Of a stretch of 64,000 nucleotides of DNA, positions 1 through 7,975 are shown in pieces. The notes under the pieces are model-generated. The model searched no databases. It had not been told where the DNA came from and saw only the letters and a list, made by a program, of their open reading frames with translations. Position numbers and translations under genes: made by a program. The stretch lies in assembly GCF_010669305.1 (NCBI RefSeq), contig NZ_CP048649.1, positions 1,860,001 to 1,924,000 of the forward strand, written 5' to 3'. The stretch's first letter is position 1; the number at the start of each line of letters is the position of its first letter. Source of the stretch: Aminipila butyrica. GTDB taxonomy: Bacteria; Bacillota; Clostridia; Peptostreptococcales; Anaerovoracaceae.

Positions 1-798
1 ATGCCTGGCGTGCTTGATGATATCCCATTGCTTTTCTTCATCATAATGGCTAAAGTTATTATACGGTAAATCAATAATCACGGCATCGTAATATTCCGTG
101 ATCGTTTTCATGTCGCCTGTTGTTATTTTCGCATGATATTGATAGTGGCTTAAATTTTGACGGGCTAACTCGGCAACTTTAGGGCTAATCTCCCAGCCGC
201 ATATATTATATCCTGCAAAAACGCCCTCTAAGATGACCGTCCCTACCCCACAGCAGGCATCTATTAAGCGCTTTGAGGTGTCCCCTCTGCTAGCTGCATT
301 GATAAGAACCTTCCCCATCTCTCCTCCTAATGCACTGGAAAAGGAGTAAGGCTTTTGCTTGTGGGAACGCCACTTGTAATTGTTTTGCTTTAAATAACCA
401 AAGTACCAATAGTCTTGATAATAGGTAATACTTAACATGCTTTTAGGGGATTTAAACGAAGGGTATCCATATATGCGCAGGCCCACTTCTTTCGATAGCT
501 TTTTACCTTGTCCAATATTAGGATCTCTGTTATACATGGGAACATATTTAACCATAAATTCACTGGCTCTAAAGTCTTCTGTCATAATGCGTTCTAGTAT
601 TTCATTAAAAGTTTTTTCCTTATATATAACCTTTATTCTATTCTTTAGAAAAGGGCTAACAGAAGGATCAACCTCTTTGTTTGTGAACAGCACTTTATCT
701 TCGAACTTCTCATCAAAGAGCGCCGAAACTTCGAAGGCACATAAATTGTAATCCTGCACATTATAGTTTACATTGTAAATATATTGATCGTTATTCAT
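1..798 (-). CDS. Partial TRM11/UPF0020-like nucleic-acid methyltransferase (C-terminus outside window)
   Basis: The open frame begins at the ATG on the minus strand at 798 (product MNNDQYIYNVNYNVQ...) and stays open for 266 codons to the window edge, so the C-terminus is missing. The second half shows a Rossmann SAM-binding stretch (RLIDACCGVGTVILEG) and, about 60 residues later, the amino-methyltransferase motif IV as DLPYNNF (class D/N-P-P-Y/F). This combination is typical of TRM11/UPF0020-type RNA methylases that modify a guanine or adenine amino group. The N-terminal half has no clear THUMP domain that I can recognise, so the substrate (tRNA, rRNA or DNA) is not decided. Identification as a SAM methyltransferase is firm; the subfamily is inference. 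Confidence 0.75.
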   Translation of the reverse strand, partial: MNNDQYIYNVNYNVQDYNLCAFEVSALFDEKFEDKVLFTNKEVDPSVSPFLKNRIKVIYKEKTFNEILERIMTEDFRASEFMVKYVPMYNRDPNIGQGKKLSKEVGLRIYGYPSFKSPKSMLSITYYQDYWYFGYLKQNNYKWRSHKQKPYSFSSALGGEMGKVLINAASRGDTSKRLIDACCGVGTVILEGVFAGYNICGWEISPKVAELARQNLSHYQYHAKITTGDMKTITEYYDAVIIDLPYNNFSHYDEEKQWDIIKHARH

Positions 799-992
799 CG
801 TTAATCTCCACATGGCTCATGCCCTGTTATCTTTATTGATTTTCAAATTTTACTACAACACTCATAATTATTATATAGGATTAAAAGATTAATTTCCATA
901 TATTATAAGAGGATGGCTCATGCCATCCTCTTATAATATTAGACCTATTCTTCTTCTTCGCTCCAGCTGAAGCAATTCTTTCGGCCAAAATT

Positions 993-2804
993 TTAAAACT
1001 TGTTTTTTACTTCTTCCTTTGTCTCTGGCGTAAGTAGAAGTGGCCCAAATGGATCAGTGTTATTTTGCAAGATAGAAACATTGACAATGTCTATACTTTT
1101 GGCTGTGTAGAACACGGCAATCAGCTTCTTAGCTTTAGATAATTCAAGATCGGTTTTCATGTCTTTGGCTAGCAGCTGATAAAGCTCCTTCATGGAACCA
1201 ATTTTTAGGTCAGATTTCTGTTTAATCATTGCCCCAAGAAAGGCCTTCTGCACTTCTATACGTCCAAGATCTCCTTCCAGATAGCCTTTTCTGTAACGAA
1301 TCAGCATTTCTGCTTTCTCGCCGTCAAGAACCTGCTTCCCTTCCTCAAGATTGATAGACAGATTTTGATAAGGATCTTCGTATACCATTTTCATAGGCAC
1401 GTCAAATTCTACGCCACCCAGTGCATCCACTAAATCTCGGAAGTTTCCAGTATCAAGTTTGATATAATTATCAATCTCAACTCCCAGCATTTCTTTCACT
1501 TTCTCTATGACCGCTTCTGGCGGATTTTCACTTGCATAACCGGAGAGTTTTCGCTGAGCAAGCCCATAATGCCCATCATCAGGCAAAACTTCTAAATCCC
1601 TTGGGAGAAAAGCAATGTTTACTTCGTTCCTGTCGTTGTTATACCCCAGCAGAAGAAAGGTGTCTGGAATGGCGGTGCCTTCTCCGCTGCATATTACCAG
1701 AACGTTGGCTTGATCATCTTCTAACTGCTCCGCTAGCGACATGGGATTGGACAACAGGCTGACGGCAAAGAGAACAATAAGGAATACGGAGATAACACCG
1801 ACAGCTAGGCCGGGTTTCTTGTATTTTATGATATGTTTCACTCTTTCCCCGGCGTTGGTTTCACGAAAAGCCAGTGCACAGCTTTTTTGGATGTTTCCCT
1901 GGTTTGAAGCCATATGTAGCAGCGTTGATGCATAATCTTCCCTCGTTCCGGTCTTTAAAGCTTTCACTGCACCTTCGTCACAAGACATTTCCATATCTTT
2001 ATTGAAAAGCCGGAAGGCAATCCATAAGATTGGATTGAACCAATGTACACATTGAGCTAGGAATGCCAAAGGTTTGACAAGATAGTCCAATCTTTTGATA
2101 TGGTAAAGCTCATGGAGTAGGATATGCCGGAGCTGCTCCCTTTCTTCTTCGCCTGACAAATGGGTTATAGAAACTGGCAGCATCACTCTGGGCTTAAAAA
2201 TGCCGTAAACAAAAGGCCCCGCCACCTTGTCCGACTCATACACAGCCACCCGCCTATTGCTGATTCCAGTTGCTAGCTTGCATTCTTCCACCAGTTGGTA
2301 ATCCTCAAAGAACGTCGAAGTGCTCATACTTCGGCAAAGCTTTGTATAAGATACAGCATTATAAATCAGTAATAGGAGAATTCCCAAAATCCATAAGGCC
2401 ACCATCGCTGCCATAAGATAATTTGCCGTCATGGGGGCAACGGACACCTGAGTCGGTAACAATCCGCCTGTCGAATCTATTGGTGTCTCCGGCAGCAGAG
2501 GAGCGCCCCCCAGTTCCTGTGCCTTATAGCCAGATAAAACCTCAAAGTTAAGGTTTCCTATCAACGAGGCAGCCTTTATGGAAGAAGTATACGTATCCAG
2601 CCCTGGCTTTATGCTTCCCAGCATACTGAATATGGAAGAAAAGGACACCGGCGAAACCATTCGGTATAAAACAATAGCCCACATCCCATAGGAAAAGGTG
2701 CGAGGTAGTGCCTTCCCTATGCTGGAACGTAAAATCATTATAATTAAGGCAGCCATTCCGGCAGTTATGCTCATATTCAAAACTGTCAAGCATATATTCA
2801 ACAC
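993..2804 (-). CDS. BlaR1/MecR1-like M56 metallopeptidase fused to a C-terminal LCP (LytR-CpsA-Psr) domain
   Basis: Membrane sensor-protease of the BlaR1/MecR1 type, 603 residues if it starts at the GTG at 2804. That GTG lies one base after the blaI stop and has a GGGGGGAG ribosome site inside the blaI 3' end; an ATG at 2837 also exists but has no such site. N-terminal membrane helices occupy about residues 5-60 and 130-155. The zinc motif HELYH is at 231-235, with a downstream EMSCDE segment supplying the expected third ligand. A fourth helix (about 333-352) is followed by an exported region that is not a penicillin-binding sensor but an LCP fold: DTFLLLG, FLPRDLEV, GVEIDNYIKLD, ALGGVEFDVP and YRKG...GDLGRIE with the conserved arginines. 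LCP proteins attach glycopolymers to the wall; here the domain probably senses or processes undecaprenyl-linked polymers. The gene is translationally coupled to blaI. Confidence 0.88.
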   Translation of the reverse strand: MLNICLTVLNMSITAGMAALIIMILRSSIGKALPRTFSYGMWAIVLYRMVSPVSFSSIFSMLGSIKPGLDTYTSSIKAASLIGNLNFEVLSGYKAQELGGAPLLPETPIDSTGGLLPTQVSVAPMTANYLMAAMVALWILGILLLLIYNAVSYTKLCRSMSTSTFFEDYQLVEECKLATGISNRRVAVYESDKVAGPFVYGIFKPRVMLPVSITHLSGEEEREQLRHILLHELYHIKRLDYLVKPLAFLAQCVHWFNPILWIAFRLFNKDMEMSCDEGAVKALKTGTREDYASTLLHMASNQGNIQKSCALAFRETNAGERVKHIIKYKKPGLAVGVISVFLIVLFAVSLLSNPMSLAEQLEDDQANVLVICSGEGTAIPDTFLLLGYNNDRNEVNIAFLPRDLEVLPDDGHYGLAQRKLSGYASENPPEAVIEKVKEMLGVEIDNYIKLDTGNFRDLVDALGGVEFDVPMKMVYEDPYQNLSINLEEGKQVLDGEKAEMLIRYRKGYLEGDLGRIEVQKAFLGAMIKQKSDLKIGSMKELYQLLAKDMKTDLELSKAKKLIAVFYTAKSIDIVNVSILQNNTDPFGPLLLTPETKEEVKNKF

Positions 2805-2805
2805 A

Positions 2806-3177
2806 TTACTCCCCCCTTTGCGTTCTGCTGGCATCAATAACTCTCTTTAGTTCCATAGCTTCCTGCTCTGACAGTGGCTCTTTTTTTAAAAAGGTAGCCA
2901 GGAACATGGGCAGCGAACCCCCAAAGGATTTTTCTAATAGCTCTTTACTCTCTTGTATTTGAATTTCCTCTTTTGCCACCAGGTACGTCACGGTAGCATT
3001 TTCGTTCTTTAGCAGCCCCCTTTCACCTAATTTCCTTAAAACCGTATAGGTGGTTGACTTTTTCCATCCCAAGATCTGTGCACACAGGGCTACTAATTTT
3101 GTAGAGTTCACCGGTGCATGCTGCCAAACCACCTCCATAAATTTGTATTCAGATTCAAATAACTTATAATCGGACAT
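2806..3177 (-). CDS. blaI: BlaI/MecI/CopY-family winged-helix repressor
   Basis: A 123-residue repressor. The start was set at ATG 3177 because AGGAGGGG lies five bases upstream; the longer reading from 3198 would place that site inside the gene. Residues 8-65 form the winged helix (recognition segment GWKKSTTYTVLRKLGERGLL at 37-56), and the rest is the dimerisation region (SKELLEKSFGGSLPMFLATFL) in which BlaI proteins are cleaved by their M56 partner. The immediately downstream gene is such an M56 protease, so the pair should work as sensor-protease and repressor. A 16-bp perfect palindrome fills the space between the -35 and -10 boxes, with a second copy just upstream, suggesting autorepression. 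Family identification is secure; the inducing signal is unknown. Confidence 0.9.
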   Translation of the reverse strand: MSDYKLFESEYKFMEVVWQHAPVNSTKLVALCAQILGWKKSTTYTVLRKLGERGLLKNENATVTYLVAKEEIQIQESKELLEKSFGGSLPMFLATFLKKEPLSEQEAMELKRVIDASRTQRGE

Positions 3178-3202
3178 TCGTTCCCCCTCCTCAGTCATCT
3201 CT

Positions 3203-3232
3203 AATATAGGTTTATTGCAATAAACTTTACAA
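3203..3232 (-). promoter_or_regulatory. Sigma-A-type promoter of blaI-M56
   Basis: On the minus strand TTGTAA (3227-3232) and TATATT (3203-3208) are separated by 18 bases. The spacer is almost wholly occupied by the palindrome at 3210-3225, the classic arrangement for BlaI-type repression by occlusion of RNA polymerase. Confidence 0.6.
3210..3225. promoter_or_regulatory. Putative BlaI operator O1 (perfect 16-bp palindrome)
   Basis: GTTTATTGCAATAAAC is a perfect inverted repeat located between the promoter boxes of blaI. The position in front of a BlaI gene makes it the likely autoregulatory operator; the actual protein bound is inference. Confidence 0.7.
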
Positions 3233-3238
3233 AAATGA

Positions 3239-3254
3239 GTTTAACGCAATAAAC
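3239..3254. promoter_or_regulatory. Putative BlaI operator O2 (imperfect copy)
   Basis: GTTTAACGCAATAAAC matches the O1 palindrome at 13 of 16 positions and has its centre 29 bp from that of O1, just upstream of the -35 box. The same spacing logic (two dyads near the promoter) is known for bla/mec operators. Confidence 0.6.
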
Positions 3255-3334
3255 CTCACCTGTCAACCATTTTATTAAAAAGCACTAAAATCTAAATGCT
3301 CTATGGTACATAAAGTAAAACTTGCTAACAAATG

Positions 3335-3394
3335 AATAAGCCGCGCCTATATAGGACATTGAATTGTAACAATGCCTATGTGGGCGCAGCTTAT
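3335..3394 (-). terminator. Long imperfect hairpin downstream of the CarD-like gene
   Basis: Outer arms AATAAGC.GCGCC...GGGCGC.GCTTATT with a continuing TATAGG/CCTATG section and an inner CATTG/CAATG stem give a roughly 60-nt rod. It lies between the end of the CarD-like gene (3437) and the blaI promoter; the T-tract is weak (CATTTGTTAG), so it may be a terminator, a boundary element or a processed RNA structure. Confidence 0.5.
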
Positions 3395-3436
3395 TTCTTT
3401 TGATCTAGGAGAGCTCTTTAAATAATTTTATAGAAA

Positions 3437-3961
3437 TTACTGCATATCGTAACCGGTTTCCATCCGATTTACGGAATCTTCAATATATTGGTTAACCTCG
3501 CTTCTAGGTATATCCAAGGCTACAGCCAATTCGCTGTTTAACAGTTCCTCGGCGATTTTCTTGAACTTCTCGTCGGTCTGTCCTAGGTTCTTGCCCTGGA
3601 GCCGTACAGCCTTTCTCTTCACATAAACCGATTTCATAATGTAGATGAGATCGGTGCATTTGTGGGAAGACAGCAGCTTCTTATAATGCTCCTCCATCGC
3701 CTTATAGTTTTGGTTTTCAATGACCTCAGCCTGAATATGTGGAATTTCCTGGATGATTTGCTTGGCTTCAGACTTAGAAACGATGGGCCGCATGTAAATG
3801 CTGGTATCCACGGGAATAAAAATCTTTCCATCGCTGTATACAGGAGATAAGGTATAATATAATTTTGATGGGTCGATACCCCCTATTTCCGGGAGACCGA
3901 TCGCTTCCACCCGGCAGACCCCCTGACTTCCATAAATAATAAGGTCTCCAACTTTATACAT
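3437..3961 (-). CDS. CarD/CdnL/TRCF-type RNA-polymerase-binding regulator
   Basis: A 174-residue protein, start fixed at ATG 3961 by AAAGGAGG five bases upstream; a longer in-frame reading to 4048 has no ribosome site. The N-terminal 60 residues (KVGDLIIYGSQGVCRVEAIG, then YYTLSP and IFIPVD) match the Tudor-like RNA-polymerase-interacting domain of CarD, CdnL and the transcription-repair coupling factor. The remainder is a basic helical domain (SVYVKRKAVRLQGKNLGQTDEKF) that in CdnL contacts upstream promoter DNA. Such proteins bind the polymerase beta subunit and stabilise open complexes, commonly tuning rRNA and stress promoters. It appears monocistronic, with a strong terminator upstream (4185-4234) isolating it from ruvX. 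Confidence 0.88.
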   Translation of the reverse strand: MYKVGDLIIYGSQGVCRVEAIGLPEIGGIDPSKLYYTLSPVYSDGKIFIPVDTSIYMRPIVSKSEAKQIIQEIPHIQAEVIENQNYKAMEEHYKKLLSSHKCTDLIYIMKSVYVKRKAVRLQGKNLGQTDEKFKKIAEELLNSELAVALDIPRSEVNQYIEDSVNRMETGYDMQ

Positions 3962-4184
3962 AAATGCCTCCTTTAAACTTAAACAGAACAACGGATATGG
4001 AACGTATCTGATGATAAGCCCTATATCTATGATACCACAAAAAAACATAAAAATGTAATTAATTTTTATTGATTTTTTTTTAATCCATGCTATAATACAA
4101 GGTTAGCATACATTGTCTTGCTTATTTTGTCATATGCTGTCCTTTTTTATATTTCTTCCCAGAAGTATCTGGTATGAATAAAAC

Positions 4185-4234
4185 AAATGCACCAACAAAG
4201 TTAAAAAATAATTTCAAAGTTTGTTGGTGCATTT
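4185..4234 (-). terminator. Intrinsic terminator of ireB-ruvX
   Basis: A perfect 15-bp stem (AAATGCACCAACAAA at 4185-4199 with its complement at 4220-4234), followed on the minus strand by TTTGTTTTATT. It lies 37 bases beyond the ruvX stop. Confidence 0.85.
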
Positions 4235-4271
4235 TCTGTAATTTCTTATTACGTGCAGAAATGAGGTATCC

Positions 4272-4724
4272 TTACTCTTGATTCTGCCTTCTCTCAAAGG
4301 CCAGTCTATCCAGATAGCCTTGTAAAATCAAGATGGCTGCCTGCTTATCAATGACATCTTTTCTCTTCTTGCGGCTTACATCCGCTTCAATCAGTACCCG
4401 CTCCGCCATGACTGTAGTCAGGCGTTCATCTTGAAAGACCAATTGAATATCTGCCATGCCAGAACTTTTTAACTTGTTGGCCAGCATCGTCTTAAATTCA
4501 TAGACTTTCTCTGTCTGAATGCTGTCTGTGCCATCTAGCTTCTTCGGTAAGCCGATAACCACGGTATCACAGTTATATTCCCGGATATAATCCAGGACCT
4601 TTCCGGTGTCCTTGCGGATTCCCACCCGTTGGATGGTCGTAATCCCGTTGGCGCTCAATAGAAGCTCATCGCTGACCGCTACGCCGATGGTCTTATCCCC
4701 TACGTCTAAGGCAATCTTCCTCAT
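4272..4724 (-). CDS. ruvX: RuvX/YqgF family Holliday junction resolvase-like nuclease
   Basis: A 150-residue RNase H-fold nuclease of the YqgF family, involved in pre-16S rRNA 5' processing in bacteria and historically called a putative Holliday junction resolvase. The motifs are complete: first-strand aspartate D7 in ALDVGDKTIGVAVSD, VIGLPKKLDG at 57-66, DERLTT at 99-104 and the C-terminal acidic residue D126 in DVIDKQAA. Length is normal. It lies at the end of alaS-ireB-ruvX, a gene order conserved through Firmicutes. A terminator hairpin sits between ireB and ruvX (4782-4799), so read-through or a separate promoter must supply its expression. Confidence 0.95.
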   Translation of the reverse strand: MRKIALDVGDKTIGVAVSDELLLSANGITTIQRVGIRKDTGKVLDYIREYNCDTVVIGLPKKLDGTDSIQTEKVYEFKTMLANKLKSSGMADIQLVFQDERLTTVMAERVLIEADVSRKKRKDVIDKQAAILILQGYLDRLAFERRQNQE

Positions 4725-4781
4725 ATATCAATCCTCCGTAAATATCACTTTTGTGATATTTTCTACATCATTAAAAAATAA

Positions 4782-4799
4782 GGCGGACTTTCGTCCGCC
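4782..4799 (-). terminator. Hairpin terminator between ireB and ruvX
   Basis: GGCGGAC-TTTC-GTCCGCC with flanking A and T runs; on the minus strand it is followed by TTATTTTTTAA. Located 18 bases after ireB and about 58 bases before the ruvX start. Confidence 0.85.
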
Positions 4800-4816
4800 C
4801 TTTTTCAGTCTGTATA

Positions 4817-5065
4817 TTACTTTTTCAGAAATGCTCGCAGCAATTCCTCTACCAGATCATCCCGTTCGATGTGTCTAATGATATTTCTAGCGTTATTGTG
4901 GCCAGTTATGTAGGAAGGATCCCCTGAAAGGATATAACCCACCATCTGATCGATTGCATTATAACCTTTTTCATCCAGCGCATCATAAACGGTTTTTAAA
5001 ATATCCTCCGTAGTTTTTTGGTCGCTTTTTTCCGAGCTGTTAAACATGATTGTGTTTCTATCCAA
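4817..5065 (-). CDS. ireB: IreB family regulatory phosphoprotein (UPF0297)
   Basis: An 82-residue protein matching the IreB/UPF0297 family in the core (VYDALDEKGYNAIDQMVGYILSGDPSYITGHNNARNIIRHIERDDLVEELL). In enterococci IreB is a substrate of the Ser/Thr kinase IreK and phosphatase IreP and influences cephalosporin tolerance; threonines near the N-terminus are the phosphorylation sites, and here TT (residues 18-19) and T5 are candidates. The start is a TTG at 5065 with AAGGTGA upstream, which keeps the family's TxMxF N-terminal element; ATG 5047 would remove it. It lies in the standard alaS-ireB-ruvX cluster and has its own promoter. Confidence 0.93.
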   Translation of the reverse strand: MDRNTIMFNSSEKSDQKTTEDILKTVYDALDEKGYNAIDQMVGYILSGDPSYITGHNNARNIIRHIERDDLVEELLRAFLKK

Positions 5066-5092
5066 TCCTACTCACCTTCTTCCTTTTCTATT

Positions 5093-5122
5093 ATTATACA
5101 CATATTTCCATAATTAAAACAA
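5093..5122 (-). promoter_or_regulatory. Sigma-A promoter of ireB
   Basis: TTGTTT (5117-5122 on the minus strand) and a perfect TATAAT (5093-5098) with an 18-base spacer, 28 bases upstream of the ireB TTG start. Confidence 0.6.
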
Positions 5123-5139
5123 CCCCCATTTTCATATTT

Positions 5140-5168
5140 AATATTGTTGTAATATTTACAGCAATATT
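5140..5168. repeat. 29-bp near-perfect palindrome between alaS and ireB
   Basis: Arms AATATTG and CATATTG-type complement (AATATTGTTGTAA / TTACAGCAATATT) with one mismatch and a three-base centre. It follows the alaS stop by 25 bases and precedes the ireB promoter. It has no T-tract, so it could be a weak terminator or an operator. Confidence 0.5.
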
Positions 5169-5192
5169 ATCATGAAATTTTGGAGAAAAAGA

Positions 5193-7823
5193 TTACTTTC
5201 CGCTGACTAAGGCTTCAGCTACCTGGAAGGCATCCGCAATCTTGCTTGGGTCCTTGGCACCGGCCTGAGCCATGTCGGCCTTGCCGCCACCACCACCGCC
5301 GGCGGCGGCAGCAATCTGCTTAATCATATTTCCTGCATGATAGCCTTTTTCCAACAAATCATCCGTAACAGAGACCATAAAGGTAGCCTTGCCGCCGTTT
5401 TCCGCAGCGAAAACCAGGATGTAACCTTTGTTCGCCTTTTTGATGTCGTCTGAAATCTGGCGCAGGTCGTTAATATCGTAATCCGTAAAGGCTTTGGTCA
5501 ACAACTTAACCTCGCCGATAACTTTTGCTTCATCCAGTATGGAATCCAGAGAAGAGCTGATGGCACTCTTTTTTATTTCTTCTAGTTCCTTTTTCAAGCC
5601 TTTTACTTCTTCTGACAAGCTGGACACCTTGCTGAGCAGACCTGACGGATTGGTCTTTAAGACTTCCGCCGCCTGTTCGATGACCGCCTCGGTCTCGTTC
5701 AGCCGTTTGGCAATGTTTAGACCAGTAGTCGCTTCAATTCGCCGGATACCAGCAGCTACGCCGGATTCGCTTAATATCTTAAATGCGCCAATTAAACCCG
5801 AGTTCGCCACATGGGTACCACCGCACAGCTCCTTGCTGAAGTCACCTACAGATACTACCCGTACCCTGTCGCCGTACTTTTCTCCAAACAGCGCAGTGGC
5901 TCCTGCCTTGGCAGCATCCTCCATGGACATTTCCTCAACTGTTACCGGCAGGAAGTGCATGATTTTATCGTTGACGATTCGCTCTACTGCTGTCAGCTGC
6001 TCTTTGCTCACTCCTTCATAGTGGTTGAAGTCGAAACGCAGGCCCTCTGCGTTCACGCTGGAACCAGCCTGCTGAATATGACTGCCGACAACTTCCTTCA
6101 GCGCCTGGTGAAGCAAATGAGTAGCTGTATGGTTTCTGGAAATGTGATTGCGCACAGGTACATCGACTAAGAGTTTTACGGTGTCTCCTACACTCAGTTG
6201 GCCTTTGACAATCCGCAGCTTGTGGGCGAAGTTGCCCTGAAGCTTCGTCACTTCCAATACCTCCGCTGTAAAATTGTCATGGAGGATAAGCCCATGGTCA
6301 TAAATCTGACCACCGCTTTCTGCATAGAATGGAGTCTTATCCAAAATAATTCGGACATCGTCTCCCATTGCAGCCTTTTCCACGGAATTTTTATTGCAGA
6401 AGATGCCTTTCACAACGCCGGTATCAACCGTAGTCTTGTAACCGGTAAATTCTGTCTTGCTGCCAGAACCAAATTCTAAATTTTCTTCTGACCAACCATC
6501 GTCATCTACAGACTTTCTGGCAGCACGGGCCGTCTCTTTCTGATGGAGCATATTGGCATTGAAGCCATCGATATCGGCGGTACACTGATTTTCAGCCAAG
6601 ATTTCCTGCGTCAATTCCAGTGGGAAACCGTAGGTATCGTACAGTTTAAAGACCTTTTCTCCGGAAAGTTCACTAGACCCTTCCTTTTTCAGCTGCTCCA
6701 CATATTCGGCAATGATGTTGGTGCCTTGGTCGATGGTAGAGCTAAATTTTTCTTCTTCGATAGTAATAAGCTTGTGAATATAATCCCGCTTTTCTTCCAA
6801 TTCTGGATACGCCTTGCCAGACATCTGGATGACCCGTTCAGACAGCTGAACCAGGAACGGCCCTTGGATATTGAGCAGCTTGCCGTGACGGGCTGCTCTT
6901 CTCAGGAGCCGCCTCAGGACGTAACCTCGACCTTCATTGCTTGGGCTGATGCCATCGGCAATCATAAAGGTAACCGAACGGATGTGATCCGTAATAATGC
7001 GGATAGATACGTCGGTCTTCTGTTTCCCATGTCCGTATTCGATTCCAGATTTTTCTACAACGCCGTCTAAGATATACTTAATCGTGTCAATGTCGAAGAT
7101 GGAGTCCACCCCTTGCATGATACAGGCAAGCCGTTCCAGTCCCATACCTGTGTCAATGTTTGGATGAGCCAGGTCAGAATAGTTCCCTTCTTCATCCCGG
7201 GAAAACTGTGTGAACACGTGATTCCAGAATTCTACATAGCGGTCACAATCGCAGCCTGGCTTGCAGTCTTCGTTGTCACAGCTGTAGGATTCTCCTCTGT
7301 CAAAATAAATTTCCGAACAAGGACCGCAAGGACCAGTGCCGATTTCCCAGAAGTTATCTTCTTTTCCCAGCCGGACAATCCGTTCTTCTGGCAGACCGAT
7401 TACGTTCTTCCAAATGTCAAAGGCATCATCGTCATCCTGATAAACCGTCGCCCAAAGCTTGTCCTCTGGCATGTGGAGCACCTGAGTGATAAATTCCCAG
7501 CCCCAAATTAGGGATTCTTTTTTAAAATAGTCACCAAAGGAGAAGCTGCCCAGCATCTCGAAGAAGGTACCGTGTCTAGCTGTCAGGCCGACGTTGTCAA
7601 TATCACCGGTGCGGATACACTTCTGGCAAGTGGTCATCCGCTTGCTAGGTGGTGTTTCCAGCCCAGCAAAATAAGGCTTTAGCGGTGCCATACCGGAATT
7701 TATAAGAAGCAAACTCTTGTCCTTTTCAGGAACCAAAGAGAAGCTCTTTCTCTTATAATGCTCTTTGCCCACGTAAAAATTTTGGAAAGCCTCTCGAATT
7801 TCATTTAGTCCCAGTTTTTCCAT
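5193..7823 (-). CDS. alaS: Alanyl-tRNA synthetase
   Basis: Full-length 876-residue class II synthetase that charges tRNA-Ala. The N-terminal catalytic domain carries motif 1 (INSGMAPLKPYF) and motif 2 (RMTTCQKCIRTGDIDNVG, then TFFEMLGSFSFGDYFKKE). The editing domain holds the zinc site HTATH (565-569) and CGGTH (C667, H671), which hydrolyses mischarged Ser/Gly-tRNA-Ala. A coiled section and the C-terminal DHHA1 domain with the poly-glycine loop (AAAAGGGGGGKADMAQAG) follow. A sigma-A promoter lies 80 bases upstream, and no T-box leader is present. Divergent from the aldo/keto reductase gene; followed by ireB and ruvX as in most Firmicutes. Confidence 0.98.
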   Translation of the reverse strand: MEKLGLNEIREAFQNFYVGKEHYKRKSFSLVPEKDKSLLLINSGMAPLKPYFAGLETPPSKRMTTCQKCIRTGDIDNVGLTARHGTFFEMLGSFSFGDYFKKESLIWGWEFITQVLHMPEDKLWATVYQDDDDAFDIWKNVIGLPEERIVRLGKEDNFWEIGTGPCGPCSEIYFDRGESYSCDNEDCKPGCDCDRYVEFWNHVFTQFSRDEEGNYSDLAHPNIDTGMGLERLACIMQGVDSIFDIDTIKYILDGVVEKSGIEYGHGKQKTDVSIRIITDHIRSVTFMIADGISPSNEGRGYVLRRLLRRAARHGKLLNIQGPFLVQLSERVIQMSGKAYPELEEKRDYIHKLITIEEEKFSSTIDQGTNIIAEYVEQLKKEGSSELSGEKVFKLYDTYGFPLELTQEILAENQCTADIDGFNANMLHQKETARAARKSVDDDGWSEENLEFGSGSKTEFTGYKTTVDTGVVKGIFCNKNSVEKAAMGDDVRIILDKTPFYAESGGQIYDHGLILHDNFTAEVLEVTKLQGNFAHKLRIVKGQLSVGDTVKLLVDVPVRNHISRNHTATHLLHQALKEVVGSHIQQAGSSVNAEGLRFDFNHYEGVSKEQLTAVERIVNDKIMHFLPVTVEEMSMEDAAKAGATALFGEKYGDRVRVVSVGDFSKELCGGTHVANSGLIGAFKILSESGVAAGIRRIEATTGLNIAKRLNETEAVIEQAAEVLKTNPSGLLSKVSSLSEEVKGLKKELEEIKKSAISSSLDSILDEAKVIGEVKLLTKAFTDYDINDLRQISDDIKKANKGYILVFAAENGGKATFMVSVTDDLLEKGYHAGNMIKQIAAAAGGGGGGKADMAQAGAKDPSKIADAFQVAEALVSGK

Positions 7824-7902
7824 ATATATTTATTCCTCCTGTGAATTTTTGTCTTTATATCTCTTAAAAGTTTTTCTGTATAACTTGTCTAGTATACCAT
7901 AA

Positions 7903-7931
7903 ATTATAGTATAATTAAAGAACTTAATCAA
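7903..7931 (-). promoter_or_regulatory. Sigma-A promoter of alaS
   Basis: TTGATT (7926-7931) and perfect TATAAT (7903-7908) with a 17-base spacer on the minus strand. An oppositely oriented box set for the aldo/keto reductase (TTGTCT 7885-7890, TATAAT 7910-7915, 19-base spacer) overlaps it, so the two divergent genes may share and compete for polymerase. Confidence 0.7.
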
Positions 7932-7975
7932 GAAAATGCAGCGGTATAGAACGATAAAAGGATGGATGAAGTAAT

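Noticed and set aside
437..751. Plus-strand 104-residue frame
   Set aside because: It is antisense to the methyltransferase gene, has no ribosome site and no family resemblance; treated as a shadow.
5000..5130. T-box leader before the alaS/leuS/hisS/aspS genes
   Set aside because: No AGGGTGGNACCGCG-type T-box sequence or long leader exists upstream of any of the four synthetases; each is either inside an operon or has a short leader.
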